Below, one piece after another: positions 9,913 to 19,031 of a stretch of 64,000 nucleotides of DNA. The stretch's first letter is position 1. Each line of letters opens with the position of its first letter. Below the pieces are notes generated by a model. It was given only the letters and a program-made list of their open reading frames with translations. It had not been told where the DNA came from and did not search any database. Origin of the DNA: Pseudorhodoferax sp. Leaf265 (lineage in GTDB: Bacteria; Pseudomonadota; Gammaproteobacteria; Burkholderiales; Burkholderiaceae_C); contig NZ_LMMT01000004.1 of assembly GCF_001422365.1 (NCBI RefSeq), positions 70,001 through 134,000 on the forward strand, read 5' to 3'. A program made the position numbers and the translations under genes.

Positions 9913-11262
9913 ATGTTCCGCCTGACCCTCGCCGCGCTCGCCTGCGCCGCCACCCTGTCCCCCGCCGCATACGCCCAGCAGGCCTACCCCGCCACCCTGG
10001 CCGGCCACGCCGTGCTGCCCGCCCTCACGCTGATCGCGCCGCCCGCCGACGCGCCGGCCGACCTGCGCATGGCCGGCAAGTTCACCACGGCCCAGCGCAC
10101 GGACAAACCCGGCGCGGTGATGGGCCTGTCGGGTGGCCGGCCCACCGGCATCGGCCTGCCGTTCGAAGGCCAGCCCGCGCAAGGCCATTCGGGCATCAAG
10201 CGCATGGCCGACGGCAGCTTCTGGGTCCTCACGGACAACGGGGCCGGCAGCAAGGCCAACTCGCCGGACTTCATGCTCTACCTGAACCACTACGCGGTGG
10301 ACTTCCAAAGTGGCCGCTTCGAGCGCAAGAAGACCGTGTTCCTGCACGACCCGGACCGCAAGCTGCCGTTTCGCATCGTCCAGGAAGGCAGCGAGAAGCG
10401 CTACCTGACCGGAGCGGACTTCGACCCCGAGAGCTTCCAGTTCGCCGGCGGTGCGCTGTGGATCGGCGACGAGTTCGGCCCCTGGCTGATCCAGGCCGAC
10501 CTGGACGGCAAGGTGCTGGCCGTGTTCGAGACCCAGGCGGACGGCAAGACCGTGCGCTCGCCCGACCATCCCGCCATCGCCATGCCGGGCGCACCCGACG
10601 CCGCGCTGCCGGCCTTCGAGGTGCGCCGCTCCAAGGGCTTCGAGGGCATGGCGGCCTCGCCCGACGGCAGCAAGCTCTACGCGCTGCTGGAAGGCCCGCT
10701 GTGGAACGCCGCTGCCAAGGCCAACGAGACGGTGGACGGCAAGACCGCCCTGCGCGTGCTCGAGTTCGACGTGCAGAAGAAGGCCTGGACCGGCCGCCAC
10801 TGGAAATACCCGCTGGAAGCCGGCCACTACGCCATCGGGGACTTCAACATGGTCGATGCCACCACCGGCCTCGTCATCGAGCGCGACAACGGCGAAGGCA
10901 CGGCGGACAAGGCCTGCCCGGCCGGCGAGAAGCGCAGCGATTGCTTCCACGACCTGGCGAAGTTCAAGCGCGTCTACAAGATCGACATGACGGAAGCCAA
11001 CGTGGGCCAGGCCGTGCGCAAGGTCGGCTACATCGACCTCATGGCCATCCAGGACCCGAACAAGCTGGCGAAGAAACCACTGACCAACGGCGTGCTGACC
11101 TTCCCGTTCTTCACGATCGAGAACGTGGACATCGTGGACGCCACCCACATCGTGGTCGGCAACGACAACAACCTGCCCTTCAGCAGCAGCCGCGTGCCCA
11201 GCCAGGCCGACGACAACGAGCTCGTGCTGCTGGAGGTGGGCGAGTTGCTGCGCGCGAAGTGA
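9913..11262 (+). CDS. Exported phytase-like (esterase-like activity) domain protein
   Basis: 449 residues with a classical Sec signal peptide (about 1-22, [18 protein letters not shown]). The mature part matches the phytase-like family PF13449: a beta-propeller-like protein with [42 protein letters not shown] and VEN-type repeats near the end ([20 protein letters not shown]). Members are periplasmic or secreted and may hydrolyse phosphate esters, but few have been assayed. It stands alone, with 66 bp before it and a 109-bp gap after it. Confidence 0.88.
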   Translation: MFRLTLAALACAATLSPAAYAQQAYPATLAGHAVLPALTLIAPPADAPADLRMAGKFTTAQRTDKPGAVMGLSGGRPTGIGLPFEGQPAQGHSGIKRMADGSFWVLTDNGAGSKANSPDFMLYLNHYAVDFQSGRFERKKTVFLHDPDRKLPFRIVQEGSEKRYLTGADFDPESFQFAGGALWIGDEFGPWLIQADLDGKVLAVFETQADGKTVRSPDHPAIAMPGAPDAALPAFEVRRSKGFEGMAASPDGSKLYALLEGPLWNAAAKANETVDGKTALRVLEFDVQKKAWTGRHWKYPLEAGHYAIGDFNMVDATTGLVIERDNGEGTADKACPAGEKRSDCFHDLAKFKRVYKIDMTEANVGQAVRKVGYIDLMAIQDPNKLAKKPLTNGVLTFPFFTIENVDIVDATHIVVGNDNNLPFSSSRVPSQADDNELVLLEVGELLRAK

Positions 11263-11371
11263 GGGCCTTCATTCAAAAGGCTTGAACGCTGCCTTCACCT
11301 TTGGGTGGGGCGCAGCGGGGGTGGCCGCACCAACAATGCAGCCATCCCTTTCCATCCAACAGGAAGTCAAC

Positions 11372-11971
11372 ATGGCCAAAGTCCTCGTTCTCTACTACTC
11401 CACCTACGGTCACATCGAGACCATGGCCGGCGCGATCGCCGAAGGCGCGCGTGCTGCGGGCGCCCAGGTGGACATCAAGCGCGTGCCCGAGACCGTGCCC
11501 GAAGAGATCGCCAAGAAGAGCCACTTCAAGCTGGACCAGGCTGCGCCCGTGGCCACGGTCGAGGACCTGGCCAACTACGACGCCATCGTGGTCGGCACCG
11601 GCACGCGCTTCGGCCGCATGTCCTCGCAGATGGCGGCCTTCCTCGACCAGGCCGGCGGCCTGTGGGCCCGCGGCGCCCTGAACGGCAAGGTCGGCGCGGC
11701 CTTCACCTCCACGGCCACGCAGCACGGCGGCCAGGAGACCACGCTGTTCTCCATCATCACCAACCTGCTGCACTTCGGCCTCGTGATCGTGGGCCTGCCG
11801 TACAGCCACGGCGGCCAGATGACGCTGGACGAGATCGTCGGCGGCGCGCCCTATGGCGCCACCACCATCGCCGGCGGCGACGGCTCGCGCCAGCCCAGCG
11901 AAATCGAACTGGCCGGCGCCCGCCACCAGGGGGAACTGGTGGCCAAGACGGCTGCCAAGCTGTTCGGCTGA
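11372..11971 (+). CDS. wrbA: NAD(P)H:quinone oxidoreductase, WrbA type
   Basis: 199 residues from ATG 11372, chosen because AGGAAG lies nine bases upstream and because [16 protein letters not shown] is the canonical WrbA start. This tetrameric FMN flavodoxin-like enzyme reduces quinones by two electrons and protects against oxidative stress. Motifs: FMN phosphate loop [43 protein letters not shown], and [10 protein letters not shown]. Usual length is about 198. A possible -10 (AACAAT, 11332-11337) lies in the 109-bp upstream gap. Confidence 0.96.
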   Translation: MAKVLVLYYSTYGHIETMAGAIAEGARAAGAQVDIKRVPETVPEEIAKKSHFKLDQAAPVATVEDLANYDAIVVGTGTRFGRMSSQMAAFLDQAGGLWARGALNGKVGAAFTSTATQHGGQETTLFSIITNLLHFGLVIVGLPYSHGGQMTLDEIVGGAPYGATTIAGGDGSRQPSEIELAGARHQGELVAKTAAKLFG

Positions 11972-11981
11972 GGCTGGCGCC

Positions 11982-12000
11982 GGTCCCGATAATCGGGACC
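11982..12000 (+). promoter_or_regulatory. Palindromic leaderless-type promoter of murU
   Basis: The perfect palindrome GGTCCCGATAATCGGGACC ends directly at the murU ATG. Its centre contains GATAAT (11988-11993), a good -10 box, 7 bases before the start codon, which implies a leaderless transcript. The symmetry could also be an operator or an RNA hairpin. No clear -35 is seen. Confidence 0.5.
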
Positions 12001-12732
12001 ATGCCTTCCCCGACCTCCCCCGCGCAGCCCGTCCGCTGCGCCATGGTGCTCGCCGCCGGCCGCGGCGAGCGCATGCGGCCGCTGTCCGACCGCACGCCCA
12101 AGCCGCTGCTGCCGGTGCACGGCAAGCCCATGATCGTCTGGCACCTGGAGGCGCTGGCGCGCGCGGGCGTGCAGCGCGTGGTCGTCAACACAGCCTGGCT
12201 GGAAGAGCAGATCCCGGCCGCGCTCGGCGACGGCAGCCGCTGGGGCCTCACCATCGATTACTCCATGGAAGGCCGCGACCACGGCGGCGCGCTGGAGACG
12301 GCCGGCGGCATCGCCAAAGCGCTGCCGCTGCTGGACGAGTGCTTCTGGCTGGTCTCGGGCGACATCCATGCGCCCGATTTCGCCTATGACGCCGCGCGCG
12401 CCGCCGCCTTCGTGGCGCAGCCCGGGCGCCTGGCCCACTTGTGGCTGGTGCCCAACCCGGACTTCCACCCCGCAGGCGACTTCGGCATCGCAGCCGACGG
12501 ATTGGCCCTGGCCGACGCCGGCCCGGATGGCCGGCGCTGGACCTATGGCAACTTCGCATTGATGCGCAAGGCCCTGTGCGCCGGTGTGCCCGTCGGCCAG
12601 AAGGCCGCGCTGGGCCCGCTGCTCCAGGCCGCGGTCCGCGACCGCCAGGTCGGCGCCGAGGTCTACCGCGGCGCCTGGCACAACATCGGCACGCCGGCCC
12701 AACTGGCCGCGCTGGACGGAGCCGCGCCGTGA
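12001..12732 (+). CDS. murU: N-acetylmuramate alpha-1-phosphate uridylyltransferase (MurU)
   Basis: 243 residues. It joins UTP and MurNAc-1-phosphate to give UDP-MurNAc in the peptidoglycan recycling route that bypasses fosfomycin-sensitive MurA. The nucleotidyltransferase signature MVLAAGRGERMRPLSDRTPKP is at residues 15-35. Downstream motifs are VVNTAWLEEQIPAALGDG, ETAGGIAKALPLL and VSGDIHAPDF. In Pseudomonas its partner is the kinase AmgK, which is not adjacent here. A general sugar nucleotidyltransferase is the alternative. Its stop overlaps the next gene by GTGA. Confidence 0.88.
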   Translation: MPSPTSPAQPVRCAMVLAAGRGERMRPLSDRTPKPLLPVHGKPMIVWHLEALARAGVQRVVVNTAWLEEQIPAALGDGSRWGLTIDYSMEGRDHGGALETAGGIAKALPLLDECFWLVSGDIHAPDFAYDAARAAAFVAQPGRLAHLWLVPNPDFHPAGDFGIAADGLALADAGPDGRRWTYGNFALMRKALCAGVPVGQKAALGPLLQAAVRDRQVGAEVYRGAWHNIGTPAQLAALDGAAP

Positions 12733-13379
12733 ACGTGCTGCTGGCCGGCGCCACGGGCCTGGTCGGCCGCGAAATCCTCGCGCTGCTGCTGGCCGACCGG
12801 GGCGTGGCCGCGGTCCACACGCTGGGCCGGCGCGCGCCGCCCACGCCGCACGCCAAGCTGCACCACCACCCCTGCGACCTGCGCAGCATCCCGGCCCTGC
12901 CGCCGCTGCACACCGCCTTCATCGCGCTGGGCACCACGATCAAAGTGGCCGGCAGCCAGGAGGCCTTCCGTGCGGTCGACCACGACGCCGTGCTGGCCGT
13001 GGCACGCGCCGCGCGGGCCGCAGGCGCCCGGCGGCTGGGCCTGGTCAGCGCCATGGGAGCGGATGCCGGCTCGCGCGTGTTCTACAACCGGGTCAAGGGC
13101 GAGGTCGAGCAGGCGATCGCGCAGATCGGCTTCGAAACCCTGGTGATCGCCCGGCCCTCGCTGCTGGTCGGCGACCGCGGCCCGCTGGGCCAGCCCGCGC
13201 GCCGCGGCGAGATCGTGGGCAAGGCCATCAGCCGCTGGCTGCGGCCGCTGATCCCGGCCAACTACCGCGCGATCCGCGCCGGCGACGTCGCCCATGCACT
13301 GGTCTCTACCGTCGCGCGCGGCGCGCCGGGCCGCAGCCTGCTGCTGTCGGGCCAGATGCAGCGCGGCGCGCGGCGGTAG
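12729..13379 (+). CDS. NAD(P)-binding Rossmann protein (NAD(P)H-binding epimerase-like)
   Basis: 216 residues, starting at GTG 12729, which overlaps the murU stop (GTGA) and gives the glycine motif at the right place (VNVLLAGATGLVGRE). This is an atypical short-chain dehydrogenase/NmrA-like protein. Other visible features: HTLGRRAPP, a GTTIKVAGSQEAFRAVDHD segment seen in YbjT/HTATIP2-type proteins, a YNRVKGEVEQAI stretch carrying the YxxxK-like pair, and a C-terminal PANYRAIRAGDVA. Substrate unknown. Translational coupling to murU suggests co-expression but not a common pathway. Confidence 0.85.
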   Translation: MNVLLAGATGLVGREILALLLADRGVAAVHTLGRRAPPTPHAKLHHHPCDLRSIPALPPLHTAFIALGTTIKVAGSQEAFRAVDHDAVLAVARAARAAGARRLGLVSAMGADAGSRVFYNRVKGEVEQAIAQIGFETLVIARPSLLVGDRGPLGQPARRGEIVGKAISRWLRPLIPANYRAIRAGDVAHALVSTVARGAPGRSLLLSGQMQRGARR

Positions 13380-13388
13380 GATCGTGGC

Positions 13389-14768
13389 ATGACCACGCCC
13401 TACGCCCAACGCCGCGCCGAAGTCGCCCGCCAGATCGGGCGCGACGGCATCGCCATCGTCCCGACCGCGCCGGAGCGCCAGCGCAACCGCGACAGCGACT
13501 TCCTGTACCGGCACGACAGCTACTTCTACTACCTGACCGGCTTCACCGAGCCCAACGCCTGGCTGGTCATCACCGGCGACGGCAGGAGCACGCTGTTCTG
13601 CGCGCCCAAGGACCTGGAGCGCGAGATCTGGGACGGCTACCGCCTGGGGCCCGAGGCGGCGCCCGAAGCGCTGGGCGTGAGCGCCGCCCACTCCGTCGCC
13701 CAGCTGGACGCCCAACTGCCGAAGCTGCTGGAGAACCGCGGCACGGTCTGGTTCCCGTTCGCGATCCACAAGGGGCTGGAGTCGCGCATCGACGGCTGGC
13801 TGTCCTCGGTGCGCGCGCGCGTGCGCTACGGCGCGCTGTGCCCCGAATCGCAGCGCGACCTGTGCGGCGTGCTCGACGAGCTGCGCCTGGTCAAGGACGC
13901 GCACGAGCAGGACATCATGCGCCGCGCCGCGCAGATCAGCGCCGAGGCCCATGTCCGCGCCATGCAGACCAGCGCGCGCATGCTGCGCGCGGGCCAGGAG
14001 GTGCGCGAGTACCACCTGGACGCCGAGCTGCTGCACGCCTTCCGCATGGGCGGCTCGCAGTACCCGGCCTATGGTTCCATCGTGGCGGCCGGCGCCAACG
14101 CCTGCGTGCTGCACTACCGCGCCGACGCCGCGCCCGTGCGCGACGGCGAGCTCGTGCTGATCGACGCCGGCTGCGAACTCGATGGCTACGCCAGCGACAT
14201 CACGCGCACCTTCCCGGCCAACGGCCGGTTCACGGGCCCGCAGCGCGCGCTGTACGACCTGGTGCTGGCCAGCCAGGACGCGGCCGTGGCCGCCACGCGC
14301 GCGGGCAAGCGCTTCAACGACCCGCACGAGGCCACCGTCCAGGTGCTGGCCCAGGGCATGCTGGACCTGGGCCTGCTGGACAAGAACAAGGTTGGCCACG
14401 TCGACGACGTGATCGAGAAGCGCGCCTACTTCGCCTACTACATGCACCGCACCGGCCACTGGCTGGGCATGGACGTGCACGACTGCGGCAGCTACGTGGA
14501 GCCCAGCGAGATCGGCAACGGCAGCGAGCGCAAGGACGCGCTGTCGGGCGAGACCATCCTGGACCGGCCCAGCCGCATCCTGCGCCCCGGCATGGTGCTG
14601 ACCATCGAGCCCGGCATCTACGTGCGGCCCGGCACCGCGGCGCCGGAACAGTTCCACGGCATCGGCATCCGCATCGAGGACGACGCCATCGTCACCGCCG
14701 ATGGCTGCGAGCTGATCACGCGCGGCGTGCCCGTGAAGGCCGACGAGATCGAGGCGCTGATGCGCTGA
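13389..14768 (+). CDS. pepP: Xaa-Pro aminopeptidase P
   Basis: 459 residues. It removes the N-terminal residue next to proline, in the cytoplasm, using two manganese ions. The N-terminal AMP_N domain (about 1-130, with RDSDFLYRHDSYFYYLTGF) is followed by the pita-bread catalytic domain. Metal ligands are visible in order: two aspartates in LIDAGCELDGYASDITRTFP, a histidine in HRTGHWLGMDVHD, a glutamate in TIEPGIYV and the last glutamate in GIRIEDD. The start ATG is 6 bases after TAGGAT (13377-13382), so a leaderless start is possible, though it is only 9 bp from the previous gene. Confidence 0.96.
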   Translation: MTTPYAQRRAEVARQIGRDGIAIVPTAPERQRNRDSDFLYRHDSYFYYLTGFTEPNAWLVITGDGRSTLFCAPKDLEREIWDGYRLGPEAAPEALGVSAAHSVAQLDAQLPKLLENRGTVWFPFAIHKGLESRIDGWLSSVRARVRYGALCPESQRDLCGVLDELRLVKDAHEQDIMRRAAQISAEAHVRAMQTSARMLRAGQEVREYHLDAELLHAFRMGGSQYPAYGSIVAAGANACVLHYRADAAPVRDGELVLIDAGCELDGYASDITRTFPANGRFTGPQRALYDLVLASQDAAVAATRAGKRFNDPHEATVQVLAQGMLDLGLLDKNKVGHVDDVIEKRAYFAYYMHRTGHWLGMDVHDCGSYVEPSEIGNGSERKDALSGETILDRPSRILRPGMVLTIEPGIYVRPGTAAPEQFHGIGIRIEDDAIVTADGCELITRGVPVKADEIEALMR

Positions 14769-14823
14769 GTCCGGCAGGCGGCGTAGGCGTGCGCTGACAT
14801 ATGCGGGACGTCAGAAGAGGAAG

Positions 14824-15633
14824 ATGAAGTCCATGCGTACAACCAAACGCCGCCTGACCAAGCTCGCCTTCGCGCTGTACGGCTTGGGACTCGGCGCCTC
14901 GGCGGGGGCGCAGACCATGCCATTGCAGCCCGGCCGCGGGGCGCCCCAGCAACGCGTGTCCACGGCCGTGGACACGCGCTGGAAGGAGAGCTTCGACGCC
15001 TTCGCCGCAGCCGACCTCAAACAGGCGCCGCAAACCGGCGGCGTGCTGTTCGTCGGCAGTTCCTCGATCCGGCTCTGGGACGACCTGGAGATCCAGTTCG
15101 ACAAGATGCCCGTGATCAAGCGCGGCTTCGGCGGCTCGCGCATGCTCGATGTTGCCGCCCACGTCGAGCAACTGGTCGTGCCTTACAAGCCACGCCTGAT
15201 CGTGGTCTACGCTGGCGACAACGACCTGGCCGAAGGCCGCACGCCCCAGCAGGTGCTGGACAGCTTCGTGGAATTCGTCGAGCGCGTGCTCGCCGAACTG
15301 CCCGACACGCGCATCGCCTACCTGTCGATCAAGCCCAGCCCCTCGCGCGTGGCGCTGTTGCCGCAGGCCATGCAGGCCAATGCACTCATCGCGGGCTACA
15401 GCGCGAACACGCCCAACCTCGATTTCATCGACATCTACTCGCGCATGCTGGATGCCGAGGGCAAGCCGCGCACCGACCTGTACTCGGCCGACGCGCTGCA
15501 CATGAACCCTGCCGGCTACGCGATCTGGAAGACCACGATCACGCCCCACCTGCTGCCGCAGCAGCCCCAGGCCGCCGGGCTCAACGCGGCAGCGCTGCAG
15601 AAGACGGCGGTGTCGGCCCGGCCTGCACCTTGA
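14824..15633 (+). CDS. Exported SGNH/GDSL-family hydrolase
   Basis: 269 residues with a basic N-terminus and a signal peptide ending near ASAGAQ (residue about 30). An SGNH fold follows: the nucleophile block VLFVGSSSIRLWDDLE, the glycine block KRGFGGSRMLD, the asparagine block YAGDNDLAEG, and the Asp/His block DALHMNPAGY near the C-terminus. Such esterases, often GDSL lipases or acetyl-hydrolases, act in the periplasm or outside. Upstream ATG choices exist; 14824 is preceded by GAAGAGGAAG. Its 3' end overlaps the convergent OpgC gene by 53 bp. Confidence 0.9.
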   Translation: MKSMRTTKRRLTKLAFALYGLGLGASAGAQTMPLQPGRGAPQQRVSTAVDTRWKESFDAFAAADLKQAPQTGGVLFVGSSSIRLWDDLEIQFDKMPVIKRGFGGSRMLDVAAHVEQLVVPYKPRLIVVYAGDNDLAEGRTPQQVLDSFVEFVERVLAELPDTRIAYLSIKPSPSRVALLPQAMQANALIAGYSANTPNLDFIDIYSRMLDAEGKPRTDLYSADALHMNPAGYAIWKTTITPHLLPQQPQAAGLNAAALQKTAVSARPAP

Positions 15634-16789
15634 CCTGGCCCGCCGCGCGCGCCTTGCGCCGCGCGGCCGCCTGCCGGTCCAGCTCCTGGCTCAGCAGCGC
15701 CACGCCGTACAGTGCGGCGAACGAGACCACCACGATGCCCACGTCGATCCACGCGCTGCGCGCGGGCGTGGGCGCACCGAACAGCGCCAGCGCCAGCAGC
15801 GCCAGCACCAGGTGCGCGCAGAACACCGGCAGCGAGGCCGCACCCAGCGTCTCCAGCGCGCGCACGCGCGGCAGGTGCGTGGCCAGCCAGGGCGCGAAGT
15901 GCATGGCCAGCACCAGCAGCGCAAACAGGTTGAACAGCCGCAACGGCGCCAGCTGCCACTTGTCGAACAGCATGTTGAGGCCAGCGTCCTGCGGGATCGG
16001 CACCTGGCCGACCACGTGGCGCCAGACGAAGCACACCGCGGCATAGACGATGGCGGTCTGCAGCAGCCAGCGCGGAAACACGACGGGCGGGCGCTGCGCC
16101 GTGCGCTCGGCCCCCAGCCACAGCCCCATGATCCAGAGGAACTGCCAGGCCAGCACGTCGAACGCGCCGGTTTGCACCAGCGGCACGCGGATGCCAGCGG
16201 CGGGCGCCAGCGCCTCGTAGAGCCAGGCGCCGACCTTGAACTGCGCCACCAGCCACAACGCCACGCTGCAGGCCAGGATGCCGCCCCAGCCGTGGCGCAG
16301 GCCGTGCAGCAGGACCATGGGGCTGATCAGCATGAACAGCACGTACAGCGGCAGGATGTCCAGCAGCGGCGGGCTGTAGATCAGCAGCAGCGCGCCGACC
16401 AGCGCGTGCAGCGGCTCGTGCAGGTAGTACTTCATGAGGCCGGTGATGGCGTCCTCCTGCAGCACCACGGCGATCAGCGCCACCACGCTGAACAGGAACA
16501 CCAGCATGGCGGCCTGGCACAGGTAGATCTTGACCACGCGCCGGTAGAAGGCCGCGCGCATGCGGTCTTCGCCCTCGCGCTGCTCGCGCGCCGCGTAGAC
16601 CATGCCGGCCATGAAACCCGAGAGCAGCACGAAGCCCTCGGCCGCCGAGACGAAGCCGAAGGGCTGGCCCGTGGGCGAGGCGAAGAGCGTGGGCAGGTGC
16701 GTGAAGGTCATCAGCACCAGCATCAGGCCGCGCAGCGCATCGATCTGCCACAGGCGCTGGCTGGACTGGCCAGGAGAAGGCGCTGTCAT
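15581..16789 (-). CDS. OpgC-domain membrane acyltransferase-like protein
   Basis: 402 residues with about ten hydrophobic segments. The start LWQIDALRGLMLVLMTFTHLP and the stretch FVSAAEGFVLLSGFMAG are typical of OpgC/acyltransferase-3-like proteins. The OpgC model adds succinyl groups to periplasmic glucans. In soil betaproteobacteria this family has several paralogues, so the substrate is uncertain, and no opgG or opgH lies nearby. The end overlaps the convergent SGNH gene; that neighbour could deacylate, but this is speculation. Confidence 0.88.
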   Translation of the reverse strand: MTAPSPGQSSQRLWQIDALRGLMLVLMTFTHLPTLFASPTGQPFGFVSAAEGFVLLSGFMAGMVYAAREQREGEDRMRAAFYRRVVKIYLCQAAMLVFLFSVVALIAVVLQEDAITGLMKYYLHEPLHALVGALLLIYSPPLLDILPLYVLFMLISPMVLLHGLRHGWGGILACSVALWLVAQFKVGAWLYEALAPAAGIRVPLVQTGAFDVLAWQFLWIMGLWLGAERTAQRPPVVFPRWLLQTAIVYAAVCFVWRHVVGQVPIPQDAGLNMLFDKWQLAPLRLFNLFALLVLAMHFAPWLATHLPRVRALETLGAASLPVFCAHLVLALLALALFGAPTPARSAWIDVGIVVVSFAALYGVALLSQELDRQAAARRKARAAGQVKVQAGPTPPSSAALPR

Positions 16790-16798
16790 CCGGCGAGC

Positions 16799-17737
16799 CT
16801 ACCCGTGCGAGGCGCGCGGCGTCCGAAAACCCGCAGCCGCGGCGGGTTCACCGCTGCCCAGCCGCTCGAACTCGGCGATCACCTGCGCACCGAGCAGCAG
16901 CAGCGCCGCCGCGAGCTCCAGGCTCAGCAGCACGGCAATGGCCGTGGTCAGCGAGCCGTAGACCTGGCCGATCTGCGACAGCGTGGCCATGTACCAGACC
17001 AGCACGCGGCGCGAGATCTCCCACAGCGCGGCCGCGGCCACCGCGCCCAGCAGCGCGTGCGTGGGCTTGAGCCGCCCCACCGGCAGCACCATGTAGATGG
17101 CGGTCAGCACGAACACCTCGCCGGCGAAGCCCAGCAGGTACAGCAGCACGGTGGAGACATGGTCCAGCGACCAGTTCAACCACAGGAAATGCAACTCCTC
17201 GCGGCCGATGGCCTGCAGCGCGCCCGACACCAGCGTGACCACGAGCAGGCCGGCGCCCAGCGTGAGGATGCAGACATAGGGCAGGGCGGCCGAGACGACG
17301 ACATGCCGCCGCCGGATCGCCACGCGGTGGTGGAACACCACCGACATCGCGTTCTCCAGCACCGTGAAGGCCAGCGAACTGAAAAACAGCATGCTGGCCA
17401 GCAGCACCCAGCCCAGCACCTCGCGGTGCGCGAGGAAGTTGCCCAGCTCGGCCACGATGGCACCCGACTGGCCCGGCAGCAGCCAGGCCAGGTAATGCCG
17501 CAGCGTGGCCAGCAGCGCGGCCTCGTCGATGAAGTGCGAGAGCGCGATGACCGTCAGGATCAGCATGGGCACGATGGACAGCAGCGCGTAGTACGCCACC
17601 GCACCGGCCAGCAGCAGGCCCTGGTTGGCCTTGAAGGCCTTGAGCACGCCCCAGAGGAAGCCGGCGGGATCGGCCAGCAGCAGCGCGAGCCGGTCGGGCG
17701 CGGCTTGCGCCTCAGGGCCCGGGCTGCTGCGGCGCAT
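16799..17737 (-). CDS. YihY/BrkB-family inner-membrane protein
   Basis: 312 residues from ATG 17737 (MRRSSPGPEAQ); an ATG 93 bases further upstream only adds an arginine- and proline-rich leader. Six membrane segments are visible, beginning GLLLAGAVAYYALLSIVPML, the family signature, which contains the conserved tyrosines. The family was once misnamed ribonuclease BN, and its true function is not settled. It ends 10 bp from OpgC on the same strand. A 50-residue frame overlaps its beginning. Confidence 0.9.
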   Translation of the reverse strand: MRRSSPGPEAQAAPDRLALLLADPAGFLWGVLKAFKANQGLLLAGAVAYYALLSIVPMLILTVIALSHFIDEAALLATLRHYLAWLLPGQSGAIVAELGNFLAHREVLGWVLLASMLFFSSLAFTVLENAMSVVFHHRVAIRRRHVVVSAALPYVCILTLGAGLLVVTLVSGALQAIGREELHFLWLNWSLDHVSTVLLYLLGFAGEVFVLTAIYMVLPVGRLKPTHALLGAVAAAALWEISRRVLVWYMATLSQIGQVYGSLTTAIAVLLSLELAAALLLLGAQVIAEFERLGSGEPAAAAGFRTPRASHG

Positions 17738-17864
17738 CGGCGTCGGGCTCCGCAGGCCGGCCGGGCTCGGGCGCGCCGTCGCCCGGCTCCACGGGCATGC
17801 CGCCCGGTTCGGGCTCGCCGTCGTCTTCACCGTGGCGGCGTGGGGGGCGGTGGGACAGGGTCAT
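17712..17864 (-). CDS. Possible small proline/glutamate-rich protein
   Basis: A 50-codon frame starting MTLSHRPPRRHGEDDGEPEP and ending in QQPGP. It is rich in Pro, Glu, Asp and Gly and would be disordered. It overlaps the first 26 bases of the BrkB gene in another frame. No convincing ribosome binding site is seen. It may be a real short protein, or the frame may only reflect GC bias. Confidence 0.28.
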   Translation of the reverse strand: MTLSHRPPRRHGEDDGEPEPGGMPVEPGDGAPEPGRPAEPDADAPQQPGP

Positions 17865-18015
17865 GGCGCTCTCGGGGTTCAGGCCGCCATGTTCGGCCGC
17901 TGGCGCGCCGGTGCCGCCCGGCCGCTGCCGCGAAGCGCTGTAGTCGCGGACCGACAGCGGACGGCCTGGCTCGCCACAACCCGCTTGCGCGCACGGCGCC
18001 AGCGGTCATCTGGCG

Positions 18016-18894
18016 TCAGCGCCAGACTTCGGTCACAAGGTCGCGCAGCGCGGCGATCGCGGGCTCCTCGTGCGGCGTGTCGCGCTGCAGCCAGCACAGC
18101 CACGTGGCGCCTTGCCAGTGCGGCCAGATGCGCAGTTCGCCGGCACGCTCGGCGGCTTCGGCCTGGTCGCGCCGCAGCAGGCCGAGGCCAAGGCCGCTGG
18201 CGACCATGCCGCGCACCGCGCTTTCGGTTTCGGCCATCAAGCCCTGTGGCAGCTCGCGCGACTGGGCACCGAACAGCGCCTCCATCGCCGGTCGCAGGCC
18301 GCAGTCCGGCGGCGTGGCGATCCACGGCAGCGCCAGCAGCTGCCCCAGGTCCCGCGGCCAGGCCGAGGCCGCAAGCCGCGTCGGCAGGACGACGGCCAGC
18401 GCGAGCTGGCCCAGGCGCTGGATCCGCACGCCTTCGACCGCGTCCTGCCCGTTGAGGACATAGGCGCAATCGACGTCCCCCCGCTTGAGCGCCTGCACGC
18501 TGTGCAGCGACAGCCGCTGGTGCAGTTGCAGCGCCACCTTGGGATGGCGCTCGGCGAGGCGCACCATCACCTCGCCCAGGCGCAGCGAGATGGGATCGCT
18601 GACCGTGCCCATGCGCAGCACGCCCTCGACTTCGCCCCGGATCTGCGCCGCCGCCTGCCGCAGGCGCTGTGCAGCGTCGAGCGTGCGGCGGGCCTCGTCG
18701 GCCAAGCGCTCGCCGGCGGGCGTCAGCGACATGCCCCGCGAGCTGCGCTCGAACAGCTGGATGCCCAGTTCCTCCTCGAGCGCCTTGATCTGGGCGCTGA
18801 CAGCGGGGCCGCTGGTGAAGACCTTCTCGGCGGCGCGCGTGAGGTTGCGCTCGGCCACCACGGCCAGGAAACTTTTCAGCTGGTAGAGCTCCAT
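18016..18894 (-). CDS. LysR-family transcriptional regulator
   Basis: 292 residues from ATG 18894 (MELYQLKSFLAVVAE). The winged helix at 1-60 contains NLTRAAEKVFTSGPAVSAQIKALEEELG. The rest is a substrate-binding domain with the usual hinge. The gene is divergent from an EamA exporter with a 137-bp gap that holds a palindromic site, so it probably controls that exporter and itself. The effector is unknown. Confidence 0.93.
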   Translation of the reverse strand: MELYQLKSFLAVVAERNLTRAAEKVFTSGPAVSAQIKALEEELGIQLFERSSRGMSLTPAGERLADEARRTLDAAQRLRQAAAQIRGEVEGVLRMGTVSDPISLRLGEVMVRLAERHPKVALQLHQRLSLHSVQALKRGDVDCAYVLNGQDAVEGVRIQRLGQLALAVVLPTRLAASAWPRDLGQLLALPWIATPPDCGLRPAMEALFGAQSRELPQGLMAETESAVRGMVASGLGLGLLRRDQAEAAERAGELRIWPHWQGATWLCWLQRDTPHEEPAIAALRDLVTEVWR

Positions 18895-18939
18895 GGCGGC
18901 GATTGTGTGGCGCGGCAGCCCGCGCTGCATTCGGATTCC

Positions 18940-18955
18940 TCGAACGCCCGTTCGA
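18940..18955. promoter_or_regulatory. Palindrome in LysR/EamA divergent gap
   Basis: TCGAACG-CC-CGTTCGA is a perfect inverted repeat with 7-bp arms. It lies 46 bp from the LysR start and 77 bp from the exporter start. This is where a regulator of the divergent pair would be expected to bind. It does not follow the T-N11-A LysR box strictly. Confidence 0.4.
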
Positions 18956-19031
18956 AACAAACGCATGGCCGGCGCGGGGCCTGCGCGGGAGACTGCGCAG
19001 CCTTCCGTCTCCTCCTGCCACCACCTCCGCC

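Noticed and set aside
15812-18463. Very long open frame on the plus strand opposite OpgC, BrkB and LysR genes
   Set aside because: Composition is His/Gln/Arg-rich with no domain, it covers three well-supported minus-strand genes, and such frames are normal in 70 percent GC DNA. The same holds for large antisense frames at 2768-4786, 9895-11148, 22712-24580, 25644-27263, 31556-33340 and 57354-59294.
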